Below are positions 1-11,652 of a DNA stretch of 64,000 bases, piece after piece. This DNA comes from Babesia bovis T2Bo (Eukaryota; Apicomplexa; Aconoidasida; Piroplasmida; Babesiidae), in NCBI RefSeq assembly GCF_000165395.2, contig NW_026261572.1, positions 763,913 to 827,912 of the forward strand, written 5' to 3'. Made by a program: the position numbers and the translations under genes. Under the pieces are notes generated by a model. It had not been told where the DNA came from. It searched no databases and saw nothing but the letters and a program-made list of their open reading frames with translations. Position 1 is the stretch's first letter. Every line of letters starts with the position of its first letter.

Positions 1-1
1 A

Positions 2-106
2 TCCAAGTATATTCGAGGAGCGGTGAAGACTTCTGAAGCACAAGCAGAAGAAGCGGAGGCTGAAGAAGGGGAGTCACAAAGAGCTTCATTGAAAAATCCA
101 AGTTGA
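2..106 (+). CDS. C-terminal fragment of an unidentified protein (5' end outside window)
   Basis: The second forward frame is open from the first bases to a TGA at 104-106. It gives 34 residues that are rich in Glu and Ala in the middle (short motif EEAEAEEGE) and end in LKNPS. The acidic, repetitive composition and absence of stops fit the disordered tail of a real protein, but nothing identifies the family. The gene would run in the same direction as CPSF160, which follows about 570 nt downstream. It may simply be an open stretch by chance, because only 35 codons are visible. Confidence 0.35.
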   Translation, partial: SKYIRGAVKTSEAQAEEAEAEEGESQRASLKNPS

Positions 107-680
107 GTAAAGGTTTGCAATTTCTTATCTATACCCTTGAAATATTTAGCATTTATTCCGAAATAATTGTCGCTAAAAGCGAAAGTCTGGGAAGAGTGGA
201 GCGCCATCTTTCGGCAGTCTCCGCAATCTACATTACCTGCTCCAATGCTTTGGCAATGGATCTAAGAATATATTGGAATTTTATAAAAACAACAAAAAAT
301 TAATCATATTGCAAAATATAATAATATTTATTAATCTACAGAGACCGTATTTCAAAACGCACCTCAGGAAGATTATCAAGTCGGGATGAAGCAAACAACG
401 CGGAGTCGAGTAAAAAGTGAATTGATCACATAGTACACATCAACGCGATATTAGATTTACAGGTTTGATACATGTTTTTAAGACATAAAAAACAATTAGG
501 AAGGTTACTACACGGTCACGTGCGATACACCAAGAGACTTCTATTGACTACAGTGAGATTGAGTTATAGAAGCACGATTCACATGATGCTTTGAAGATTC
601 CTGTCATCATATAGAGCCACCTAAAGGGGCTCGTCACTTAAAGGGTTGTTTAAGTGAACCAGCCGCAGGATTGTTTCAAT
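107..680. other. Intergenic spacer upstream of CPSF160
   Basis: About 570 nt of AT-rich sequence lie between the tail of the first gene and the first ATG of CPSF160. An open stretch at 103-303 has no supporting family signal. I see no RNA gene or clear repeat here. The spacer probably holds the 3' UTR of the first gene and the promoter and 5' UTR of CPSF160. Confidence 0.5.
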
Positions 681-3600
681 ATGGGAGTTGATTCGCGTAT
701 GGCATATGCCACCCTGGCACATGCATCAGCATCGGATAACTTACTTTGTGCCAATTTCAGATATCCGGACTCACACGATGTGGTAATCGTCAGAGGTAGA
801 CAATTGGTATTATATACCATGTTGTCAACGTCACATAACGAGGCAGTGCCATGCGAACCAAGTCTCTACCAGAAGCATAGCAATATCACCAATCAAGATG
901 CACAACGTGATTTTGGGCGTCATGTATCAAAAGAATCGTTGCGTTTCGTTGCGGAAACAACGCTCATGGACGCACCAATCTCAGCCCACGTTATACCAGA
1001 CATTGTATTCCATAGCTATCACAAAGACGAAGATAGCACAGAAGCTGTGCGATCCTGCCAAGATGTTGATGTAAATCTGAATGCTCATGATCATGGTAGT
1101 ATCGATGTCGACAGCGCAGATACGAATGAATCACAAACGAACTCAGAACACATACACGCAACTAGTGCCTTGTTGTTGGTATTCAATAACGGGCGTATGG
1201 TAATATCTGGATTCAATACACTGCAAAACACTTTTGTCACGCTGTCATTACACATTTTTGATCGAAAGCTTGACCTCAAAGATAATGAACAATATGCATC
1301 ACTGCCACTCATGGAGAAGCAGCGTATTACAACAATCAAAGAAACACACGTCGCAGTTGCACAAGTACATAAATGGAAGATAATATCGCAACGATCCATA
1401 GATCAAAAACGATCGCTCAACTTTGGACATAGTGTTTTAATCGCACTGTGCCATAACGAACGTCTAATTTACCTGGTACAAATTGGTTCTATATTTACCC
1501 TGCCACCCTTAGTTACCGATTATACACATAATCCATACTCGGAGCATCAGGAATCTGGAACGAGACAAACGGAATCAGATCAACATAGCATTACCATGGT
1601 ACCTTGGCTACGAGTAGACAGTGTGATAGAACTAGATATCGACGTAAAATTAGGATTCTGTGATGATAGATACTTTCTAAGAGGTTTAGATTTCGTAAAA
1701 AGCTGTAATAACTGCATCTTGGGGATACTTATGGCAACAAAACCTGAAACTATAGGAACACACGCAATGGACGGACCAGATTACGTAATAGGAGGAATGA
1801 GCTTTGTGGCAGTCGTCGTAGATACTAGGACACGATCATGTAACGTGATACACCGAGTTGATAAACTACCAATGGATACTATAGCAGTAGTGGGAGTGCC
1901 AACGTCGGTACACGGAGCACCCAGCTTTATATTACGCACATTGGACTTTTTGTTATGGACTACTTTAATGTCACCCACGCTTTGTTGGCAGTTTATGTCG
2001 CCACTTGGATTGGTAAATACGCGTTTTGATGACACATATTACAGAGGATACCAATATAAGTTCCTGGATGCCATGCACCTTAGCGTTGACTTGCGAGATT
2101 ATGTAATAAGCACGCTAAACAACATGTTTATACTGATGCCTAGAAAAAGAGGAACCATGTACATTGGAAAACCTGTTACCGATGCTGAAGGAGTCCTACA
2201 AAATATATACTGGACTACGTTAGGGGTACTAGACTTTGAAGTAACGTCGTCCCAGTTTGTAACCATAGATGAAGCTTTGCATTTTGTAGCTACAGGAAAC
2301 GGAGTGGCAATAGGACGGTTCTTAGCAACCGTGCCACCAGGGTTTAACAAAGGTGTCATACAAGATGATGGACCTGTTGAACTGCGAGAGGTAAACATAC
2401 CTGAAATACCAACAAAAATTAAATTCAACATTACAGCTTCATACAAAGACTTTATGGAATCGACTGAATGTGGAGTACTAGAACCAATATACATCATAGG
2501 CAACCAAGGAGCTATTCGCGATCCAAAAAATGTTACATTACCCGAATTGTGGCAAATAGGTTGCATCAAGCCAAGTAGAAGCGGTATTGATAATGACAAA
2601 ATACCGCCCAAAGATCGAATAACACAGAAATTTAAACCACAAAGACGACCCTGGGCCGTTAATGATAGACAGATGATAGATGTTGCCACTGTTGACTACC
2701 AGTGGCCTAAACAACAGTCCATAGTAGGGCTATGCGACGATAGCAAGCTGACAGTGCTCATGGAGAAGTACCCACTACATACAGTTATTTCCGTGCCACT
2801 GCAAAGCGGAACGACAATTTTACCGCTGGAATATAACAGCAATAAAAGAACACATTTGAAAAGATACAGTAACAATGATACATATATGTTGCTAACCTGC
2901 AATGGGTCAACAGCCTATGTTAAGCTAAATGAAGAACTATTAGATATAAAGGCTAAATGCAGATCCGATCGCAAGACACAAGTGCATCCAGAAGGATTGG
3001 ACAGTACTGTGGACACAACCATCGAAACTGCAGAACATACATTGGCATACGCCACTGTACTAGATAACACGTATATAGTACAGGTAACGCCAACAAAAGC
3101 GGTTTTTATGGATATTCTAAACTGTGACCAGGTATGCACTATAGACATGTTGAAGTACATGTCGGGACACATACGCTCAGCTGAAATACTGGATGATACC
3201 ATATTGTGCCTCTCAACCAATGGTAATGCATACATGCTTACAATTACAAACGATGCAAATGGGCCCGCTGTCGACGCTACAATAAAAATAGGAAACGACG
3301 ATATAAGCCATATAGGGATATACAAACCAAATAGGTTGAACAATGTATTCGGAAATGTATGCATATTACTTTTGACAAACAATAGCACTCTGCTGTGCTA
3401 TCGAAAGGATACTCTGGAACGTATATTTGCACTCAAAGATCTGAATCAAGTTTATCCCCAACTGTTCAATGATGAAACTGTACAGATGAATATACAAACG
3501 CTGAGACCAAGGAATGATACTAATGTATCCTCAACAAAAGGTAGGCCACTGCAAGACCAAACGCCTGATCCCACCGATGTACACAAAGTAAGTACAAAAC

Positions 3601-6424
3601 AAACGCGGAAGAAGGCTAAAAAGATGACAGCTGTAAAATCTGATGAAACTGACACAAAGTTGAATGCAGATTCCAATGAGAAATCACAAAATGTTAAGAA
3701 AAGTTGTCAATATCTACCATCGCAGGAAACTATAGCTGCTACCGTTAGTCGCTGGAATAAGTTACGCGCACACGAATCTACAATGGAGTATATTATAGCC
3801 GTACAAATGCTGGATATTGCAGCCACGGATGTAGGACCAACACTGGTCATCATGATGACAGGGAGGCCTTTGTTGATATATAGGGCATATTTGCTGAATT
3901 GTAACGAATATGCGTTTCAAATCATATATCATAAGTTCGTAAACCCAGTGCCAAGTGCAATTGTAAATGTAACGATACACAACTCACAACAGCACCTATT
4001 TATGCAATTGAATAAAAACCATTGGATAAATAAATGCATAAGTAAACCGATATTCAATGGAACTAGTGCCCAGGATCTTGAAGAATGTGACTTGAACCAT
4101 GCAACAGTAGTATATCCACACGTTTCAACTAACGATGCAATGTATTACCTCGTCAACGCTGAAAGCACGGAACTGAGTATGGGAGCCAAGCCACTGACAC
4201 GATCAAGTATTGCCAACAATACAGAGATTAAAGCGGCCGTTGATGTTATACATAAAAGGTGGAAAGATTTCACCCCGCCATGCCTGAGACTCACATCAGT
4301 AGCGAATAAACTCGCAATCCATGAATATGAAATGGAAAACGTATTGGATATGGACACTGTACTAGGAGAAGCAGAAGCAAGAATAGTATCACTATTCAGC
4401 ATAGTAAACCACGAGAGAGCCTATTCACGATATGTTGTATTCATGACACTGCCAGGAACCATGGTACTCTGTGTCCCAGGAGCGTTGCAACAAAATACTA
4501 ATATCAATCGTGATATAAGCCTGCAGCAAATAGTAGCAGGCTCTGATGACCCAGAATACCTACCTGCAAAACGACAACTGGAAACTACATACAACCCCTT
4601 ATTCTGTGCATTGCAATCAGAAGATGAACTCACGTTAAATGCCAAACTTAGTTGTGAGAGACTTAGTGAACATGCTGGAGGACTGGAATTTAATGATGAA
4701 TTTATATCACAAAAAGTAAAATTGGGTGATATGAGAGGTAAACTAGTCGCAGTGTCACATAAAAACTACTATCTCACTAACGGAGTAATACGAGCGAATC
4801 GAAATGCCACCATTGCTACCCTACCTGTTGGAAAAGATATGCAACACGTAATGTGCGGGAGACTAGTGGCATTAGTAATACAAAGACCAGTTCCAGTAAA
4901 AGAAGAGTTGGTTACAGTACTTAATGAACGTATCAACCTGCAACTAAGACAACTTGAAACAGAACAATTACCAACAGGAACGAAACCTACGGATATAGTT
5001 GAACCCAATAAACAGATATGCAACTTAATACAAACTTTAGGACTAATGCCAGAGCAACCAGATAAAACGCAACCCTTGTGGAGAGATACAGTTCTGGTAC
5101 TGCATATGGGAAACCTGCAGTACTGGGTTGGAGAGTATGAAGTAGAACCCATGGAATCCGTACTATCAATGACTTTCGGAATTATAGGAAATAGAGAGTA
5201 TCTACTCATTGGAACATGCACAAATTTAGGAGAAAACGTAGAATCTAAAGGTGATGTTGTGGTTATCGACCTGCAATCAATGTTCCAGAAACAACCAGAG
5301 AACGGAAATGTAACAGGTGACCACAATGATGCCGTAATGAGACGATCAGTAAATTGTGCTGTACTCAACCAATATTGTAAAAGAATTTTCCCAGGACCGG
5401 TAACATACCTCACGTCACTTAATACAGACTTCGATCTTATATTCCGACCAAATTTCAAATTCCAAGAAGATGTGGCAAACATTGGCAAATCTGACAGTGT
5501 AATGATATACGGAAATGAAGAAAGTGGGAGATGGACTGTGACACACTTTGCACCTAATTTCAGCTTGTTTGTACATGCAGTAGGTCCAAGGCTTTTCGTA
5601 CACGAAGTAGCCGGAAAACAGTTTGTGAGAGGAGCTTTTGCCGAAATACCGCTATGCGTCTCATCGGCATGTGTATTTGACAAGTACGTCCTGGCATGTG
5701 ACATTAATCAAGGATTGCACTTCTTTATGTACAGATACGATGCACTAAATGACTCTAGAACGTTGTGTAAAATAGGAGCCACCGTCAAGAAAGTTGACCT
5801 ATCAGTAGTCTCATGCGCACCAGTGGTTAATACCAATGCTCTTGGACTACTAGCTAGTGATTACTTCGCTAATGTGATACTATTCAAAAATGAAAGCGAG
5901 GCTGGAGGGCGAGATACACTCGTAGTCACAGCAGCAGTGCGCCTGCCTACAAGGGTAACACATTTCATACGCAGAGAACAGGATTTCCGATATATTTCAC
6001 CATTATCAGGAAGCGTAAGTTACATGCATATCATCATAAAAAACTTATACAGATGGGTTTCTGCGCCGATGGAAGTGTGATACTAGTAGTGATTCCTGAG
6101 TCACAACCGTTCCAATTCTTCAAAACGGTGCAAACAACGATGGAGGCATCTATACCACCCCCTTTGGGAGTGCCGCGTAATGAAATACCATTCTTTACCT
6201 CACAAATGGCTCAAACACAGCATATGTGGCCAGGAGATGAAGCCATACTACACTTGGACCTCTTAAAGTAAGTCCCATAGTGCTGCGATTCATAGTCAAA
6301 CAGACAACTTCCCTTCCAAACAACTAAAATAGTGACGAACATCACGTCACGGCTTTCAGAAGAAGGAACACTACTCCCATACCAACTGCTGAACGCACTT
6401 TACACTAGCTTGCTATCATTATAA
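681..6424 (+). CDS. CPSF1: Cleavage and polyadenylation specificity factor 160 kDa subunit (CPSF160/Cft1)
   Basis: This is the large scaffold subunit of the complex that recognises the poly(A) signal and drives pre-mRNA 3' end cleavage in the nucleus. The N-terminus aligns with the CPSF160 start (an AHASASDNLLCANF-like first strand). The C-terminal third has the CPSF_A beta-propeller pattern, including IGTCTNLGENVESKGDVVVID and LGLLASDYFANVILF-type strands. I infer exons 681-6014, 6053-6267 and 6304-6424, giving about 1,889 residues. The introns are 38 and 36 nt with GTAAGT donors and CAG acceptors. The second exon restores a classic ADGSVILVVIPES propeller strand. The third exon is supported only by frame and splice sites. 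ATG 681 is the first in-frame ATG; ATG 699 is also possible. The protein is longer than animal CPSF160 (about 1,440) because of polar inserts, including a Lys/Thr-rich one near residue 1,000. It converges on eRF1, with stop codons 97 nt apart. Confidence 0.88.
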
Positions 6425-6521
6425 AATCAAAAGAACACCCAATAATGATAGATCTGACTTCAGAACAATGTGCCGAGTGTAAAGCAAATGACATTTTTCT
6501 ATAATGATTGACAGCAACCGT

Positions 6522-7943
6522 TTACATAAAGTTGTCATCGTCTTCCAGCTGGTCGTCGTAGTACTCAGTCATGTCCAGACGGTAACGAAGGAAACCGCCT
6601 ATACCACCAAAACCCATCTGAAATTGTGCACCTTCTTGCGATTTGTTACTGACAAAGTGTAACGCTGCACCGTAGTTCGAATAATTCTCAACAATCCACT
6701 CCGTAAGCAGCTTGCGCTCAACAGTCTCAAGGTCAACATTGTTCTTAGTGTCCTTGAACTCCTCATCCCGACGCTCATTCGCATCATTCAGGAATATTAC
6801 CGAATCTTCACCAGTAACAGGGTTGTGGAGAACAACACGAACTACCTCAAGAGCCTCATAAACTAACAAGGTCTCAACGGTACCGTTCTCCAATGCTTCA
6901 ATAGTTTCCTTAGCCCCAAAGATGTATTTACCGGTGTCAGTAGAAATCTCCTCAAAGAAGCGGGTAATCAACTTCTTCTCCTGAATAAACTTTACATTAC
7001 TCAAACACTCAGCGGATAACTCAATGGCCTGTTGGAATCCATTCTCACCACCATACGAAACGTCAACAATCTTTAGTACCTTAGCAGCAAGACGTTGATC
7101 AAACATGTCAGAACCCATCAAGTCATTCTTAAAATCAGCACTTCCAGCCAATATAAGACCACTTACATTCACCTTGTCATTAGTGATGAACATGAGCACA
7201 GCGTTCTCAGCCACCTTTCGCACATAGTTATGACGGCGCTCCATACGCAAACGTGCAAAACGTAACGCAGATTGACCACCCCTACCATGCTTTTTAGGTA
7301 AATCGACACTAAAGGTGTGGAGAATCTCCTTGGATGAACCCTGAATGGTACCATACAGCGCTCCATTACCATCCATAACAATAAAACCAAACTTGTCATC
7401 ACATTCAAGCAACTCCTTCAAAGCTTCAACGTGGAATTTGTTGTCACATAAATATAATGAAGTGTTAATAGGCTTAAATGGCTCAAAGTCAAGTGATACT
7501 CTCTTCTCCTTACCGTCGTCAGTTATAACAGTACCACAGTAAAGAACTAGACCATTTGGAGGAGTACGATTGTATAACTTCAGCTCTGTACAACATGATT
7601 ACAAAGAGATGTAAACCTACTTTGCTGCGTAGACGTAATAGCACCAAGCACAGATAAACGGTTCACGCGAGACTTAATGTTCGAAGCAGTACCGTACTCA
7701 TCAGCAAGCATCTTGTTAATACGAGGAATTTCATCTTTAGGACGAATAATTAGACTAATCATACTCGTTCCATTCCTATAGAAAGATTATTTACAGCCAA
7801 AACGATAAATATAAGCGATAAAAACAGTGGTAAGTAGTTCATTTACTTTAGAAAATTGCACAAACATACCCCTTAGCAGCCTCAAGTGAACGAATAAGCT
7901 GCTTGATCTTCCATTGTTCAATATTCTGGTTGTTGTCTGCCAT
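6522..7943 (-). CDS. eRF1: Eukaryotic peptide chain release factor subunit 1 (eRF1)
   Basis: eRF1 reads all three stop codons in the ribosomal A site and triggers peptide release with eRF3. Minus-strand exons 7943-7870, 7775-7621 and 7585-6522 join in frame to a 430-residue protein, the usual family length. Domain 1 has TASNIKS at residues 54-60 and the YLCDNKF form of the YxCxxxF stop-decoding motif. Domain 2 has GGQ at residues 179-181 within KKHGRGGQS, which enters the peptidyl-transferase centre. Domain 3 ends with an acidic tail (QLEDDDNFM). Introns are 94 and 35 nt; the first splits a Gly codon in the AKGNGTS segment. An ATG at 7762 is internal to the gene, not the start. It is transcribed divergently from PAM16 and converges on CPSF160. 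Confidence 0.96.
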
Positions 7944-8529
7944 TATAACAAACGAGTCCCATCAGCAAGGATGAAATCTTAGTAACTGATTCTCCAGTTG
8001 GATTACAAGTATTTCTGATTTTTAAAATGGCAGGTGTAGTCACTGATAAACGTTTAGGAAACTCGTAAACTGATGGACCCACGCAATTAACCACACATAC
8101 AAATCAAATTTTCAAACATTCAATATAGTTAATCAATAAGCATCTATTTTTACGTAAAATCTACTGTTGAGCGTTAACTGTGGTCAAAATAATACCTTTG
8201 ACGGATAATTTGTAGAAGAAGGCGTGATTCACAGTTACATCGCGCGAAGCTCCTAACCGAAATTAGATCCATATTTTGAAATTTATGAGTACTTCCACCC
8301 AGTTTTTAATTTGTTAGTAATTGTTTAGGCCAGGGTTGTTACGAAGTTGGATATTAAGGCCAATACGTTCCAAAACCTTTATTTATTCCAAGAGGAAGTG
8401 TTTAATTTCTGATCACAGTACTAGCTGGAAAATACGTTTGGATTGTAACGTATGGAATGAGGATAGAGAAACGATAGAATAGAAATGTGATGTGGAGATA
8501 TGCTCTAAAATGGCTATAGCCTCAGCATA
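7944..8529. other. Divergent promoter region between eRF1 and PAM16
   Basis: This 586-nt AT-rich stretch separates two genes transcribed away from each other, so it must contain both promoters and 5' UTRs. I found no open frame with coding character, no tRNA-like fold and no strong repeat. Confidence 0.5.
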
Positions 8530-8874
8530 ATGATACCTTTACGACCGCTAGCACGAGTTGTAACTCAGGTACTGTGGATAGCGGGTGGAAGCATTGTGAA
8601 GGCTACACTTAACGCGTATAGAGAGTCCGTAGCTCACAATAATGCAATTGGAAGTTCTGTAATTCGTAGACATATGTCACCTGAAGAGGCTGTCAAAATA
8701 CTGGGACTACCATCTACAAAAGGCATAGCTTTAGAAGAGGTGGAACGCGCACATCAACGTCTACGCAGCATAAACATGGCATCTAATACGTTCCAGGGGT
8801 CTCCATACCTAGTGGAGCGAATTGATGCTGCACAAACTATCCTCAAGCAACACCTTGGGAAATCATTGCCTTAA
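8530..8874 (+). CDS. PAM16: Mitochondrial import motor subunit PAM16/TIM16
   Basis: This 114-residue protein has a hydrophobic N-terminal segment (residues about 1-25) and a degenerate J-like domain with the MSPEEAVKILGL start typical of Tim16. That is followed by a helix pair ending in IDAAQTILKQHLG. PAM16 lacks the HPD tripeptide of active J proteins, and none is seen here. In the family it binds PAM18 and restrains stimulation of mtHSP70 at the matrix face of the TIM23 channel. Length and lack of introns fit the family. mtHSP70, its functional partner, lies 3 kb downstream on the other strand. The stop codon sits inside a perfect 16-nt palindrome, and only 14 nt separate it from the next start codon. 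Confidence 0.85.
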   Translation: MIPLRPLARVVTQVLWIAGGSIVKATLNAYRESVAHNNAIGSSVIRRHMSPEEAVKILGLPSTKGIALEEVERAHQRLRSINMASNTFQGSPYLVERIDAAQTILKQHLGKSLP

Positions 8875-8888
8875 GGCAATCTTGAAAA

Positions 8889-11480
8889 ATGAATCTAAAA
8901 GGAAATAACAGCTTATGGCGAATTGCTTATATAGTTGCCCCAAGAAAGCCGTATCTTTTGACTGGACTTATATGTAGATTAGCCGCAGGAAAAATTAATA
9001 AAAATAATCCTTTTCTACGCATGCTGAGAATACATCGGGAATCATTCTCTCTGGATCATTATGTCAATCCTAACCAAGGATCAGCGCTATTAATATATGA
9101 TAGTACAACCGTTAGGTATGCTTGCCTAACTCTTAGCCAACTGACGAACTCTGGGTTTGTAACTGCATATCCACATATATATAAGCTGCTAGATATTCTA
9201 GAAAAGTCGAGAGAAACGTTACCGCAAATTGATATTCGACTATTGTTGGAAGTTATCAAGTCATGTGAAGCCATTCTATCAGCTAAACTTCCGGTTTTAA
9301 GACATCGTAGTGATGAACGTATAAACCATATCGCTAATGCAGTAAGAGACAAATCAATTAAATGTGCCAAATATATAACTGAACATATATCAGCTGTACA
9401 AGGAGCTGTGTTGCCTGAATTTGCAACAACTGTGCTTAAATTGAATTGTGCCAACAAAAGCTTCACGAAATACCTTATAAAGGAAATCACAGAAAATGCC
9501 CAAAATCTAGCACCTCAAGTACTGATAGGTTGCTTGGAATACCTGGCTAATCAAATATCGTCTGGAATAAATGGATGCTACGGTGCAGTGTACATATTGC
9601 TCGATGCATTAGCAAAATGCAATCTTCCTTGGAAATGTGTCGTAGATATATTGAATATCATGGTTCAAATTAACGTTAGCCATCCGGAATTCTTGGATGG
9701 CATTACGTCAGCCTTGATTGGTGAAAATTGTTTGTCAGAAAAGGATGTTTGGGGAATGGACACAGTGCCCAGCCGTGATATCTGTGATATCATGGGTGCC
9801 CTAACCAACCTTAGCCACGAACACCTTGGTAACTTACTAGAGGCTTTTATTAGTAGGTATAGCGTTGCTCACGTAGAGAGATGTAATAACAATGTAGCAA
9901 CTCGCAATATGAATAAATGCAACCTCGGGATGCTTATGAAACTATTGAAGGCAATACTTACCACAGACCCAGAGCTTAAGGGTCCTGGACAACAGTGGGT
10001 GCGTTATATCGTACAGAGGCGTCTTCCATATATAATCAGCAATGCGTCGGCACAAGAGATTGAAGAATTGTTTCATCTGCTTACTGTGATGGATCCTATG
10101 ATGTACCATCAGCTGATCACTCCAAAATCCGAGGTACAGCTTGAAACTAAATTAATAACCGCACTGCTGGCAAAAGTAAACCTCATGTCACCAAAAGGAC
10201 TTGCGAAAGTAGTTATGTGGTTTTGTACATCCACCAAAAATATACCAGACTTTTCACTTGCCGAACTAATGCAGAAATGTATTGTCATCATGTGTTCACG
10301 GGTCCTGGAGATGATCAAAATGTCATCGTATATCACAGGGAAAATGGTTTCACAGGCTAAGCATAAAGATGGCATGGCGGATACCCTAGTACTTCCGCTA
10401 ATCGATCATAGTGCTAGTTTAAAGTTAAATGAAATTACCGACAATAGCCAGAGTAAATTTCTCTATGATCCGTCGTTGGGATCCAACTTCAAATACCTAA
10501 AACTTGGAGATAGCCGGAGTGATAGGAAAAACAGAACTCAACACCAGCAAGTACTAGGTGCATCGCCTCCAAAAAACGCGTTGAATGAGACACTAAAGAC
10601 GTCTTCTGAACTGGCAATCGCAAAGCAGGGCACTTACAAACCCATGTTACATGAAACTGATTTGAAACTCCAGGGATCTGGTGAAGGTGCCCATAGACTT
10701 ATGGAAGTGTTACGAACAGTTCGTCAAAGTTTGTGCGTGTACCACCATATATTAGGTATTAAATGTCCAAACTTGTATAGATCATGGAACATGCCACAAC
10801 TACAAACGCTACTCAACTTTCTCAAAGTATATAACTTGTTTTTCACGATGCACGCAGCTAAGTTTAGTGATTTGGAAGACCAATATTCCTTATATGGAAT
10901 AGATGATGCATATAACACGAAAGTTAAGAAGGCAATCAAGGCAGTGGATGCGGAATACCTAGATCAGAGGTTTTTGTGCACACCGGAAACAAGGGAATTA
11001 TTTAACAGTTCTATGTCAAATAGCCCGGTAACAAATATCCCAACAGCCAAATTGCGCAACAGGGATGTTTATATTGCGAAACCCGTACGTAGCAAGGTTA
11101 AGCTAAATTGGAATCATTTTGATGATGGTGCTAACCTAGCGTATATAACAAGATCAAAATCCCCAAGGAGTCTTAGAGCGTGCTTGTCAGCCAAAATGAA
11201 CCAAACATCTCAAGAAGTTGACCTTAAACTGCACGGAAATAAAAATGAGGTAGACTACTACCCTGAATATATCTCCAAGCATTTCAAGGGTACAGTTGCG
11301 TGTTTTGCCAATGAAAACAACACCAAATGCACCAACAAAAGGGCTGATGCAAATGTTTCCACATCGCGAATGCATAAGCAAATTCACACGACACTCACAA
11401 CCACTGGTACCATCAGCGTTGCATCCGAAGTGCGTTGTGATCCTTATTTTATAGATATGGTGTGTATCCGGTCGTATTAA
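8889..11480 (+). CDS. Unidentified 863-residue alpha-helical protein, possibly mitochondrial
   Basis: This is a single long open frame from an ATG that starts 14 nt after the PAM16 stop. I do not recognise the family. The first 50 residues are basic and hydrophobic with few acidic residues (RIAYIVAPRKPYLLTGLICR), which suits a mitochondrial or plastid presequence. The first 500 residues look like repeated short amphipathic helices, as in helical-repeat organellar RNA-binding proteins. The region from about residue 520 is polar and less ordered, and no RAP domain is visible at the C-terminus. The tight spacing to PAM16 implies a very short 5' UTR, a transcript overlapping PAM16, or a missed splice joining the two. 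The organellar assignment is inference. Confidence 0.7.
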   Translation: MNLKGNNSLWRIAYIVAPRKPYLLTGLICRLAAGKINKNNPFLRMLRIHRESFSLDHYVNPNQGSALLIYDSTTVRYACLTLSQLTNSGFVTAYPHIYKLLDILEKSRETLPQIDIRLLLEVIKSCEAILSAKLPVLRHRSDERINHIANAVRDKSIKCAKYITEHISAVQGAVLPEFATTVLKLNCANKSFTKYLIKEITENAQNLAPQVLIGCLEYLANQISSGINGCYGAVYILLDALAKCNLPWKCVVDILNIMVQINVSHPEFLDGITSALIGENCLSEKDVWGMDTVPSRDICDIMGALTNLSHEHLGNLLEAFISRYSVAHVERCNNNVATRNMNKCNLGMLMKLLKAILTTDPELKGPGQQWVRYIVQRRLPYIISNASAQEIEELFHLLTVMDPMMYHQLITPKSEVQLETKLITALLAKVNLMSPKGLAKVVMWFCTSTKNIPDFSLAELMQKCIVIMCSRVLEMIKMSSYITGKMVSQAKHKDGMADTLVLPLIDHSASLKLNEITDNSQSKFLYDPSLGSNFKYLKLGDSRSDRKNRTQHQQVLGASPPKNALNETLKTSSELAIAKQGTYKPMLHETDLKLQGSGEGAHRLMEVLRTVRQSLCVYHHILGIKCPNLYRSWNMPQLQTLLNFLKVYNLFFTMHAAKFSDLEDQYSLYGIDDAYNTKVKKAIKAVDAEYLDQRFLCTPETRELFNSSMSNSPVTNIPTAKLRNRDVYIAKPVRSKVKLNWNHFDDGANLAYITRSKSPRSLRACLSAKMNQTSQEVDLKLHGNKNEVDYYPEYISKHFKGTVACFANENNTKCTNKRADANVSTSRMHKQIHTTLTTTGTISVASEVRCDPYFIDMVCIRSY

Positions 11481-11652
11481 CCGGTGCCGTTGTACTGCAA
11501 CTGTATATGCAATGGACATGTATTGCTAATATCAGTAATTATCGCTATATTTAGCCAATGAGTGTTTGTTCGGTGATTCTTATAAACGTGTAGTGTGAAC
11601 ATTTAGACAACTCGTTACTCAACGCGGAATATTGGAATGCTACCAAAGTGAC

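Noticed and set aside
654..680. Extension of CPSF160 upstream to a GTG at 654
   Set aside because: GTG is not a normal start in nuclear genes, and the nine extra residues do not match the family N-terminus.
4769..5704. 311-codon minus-strand frame inside CPSF160
   Set aside because: It is a shadow of the conserved CPSF160 coding sequence on the other strand.
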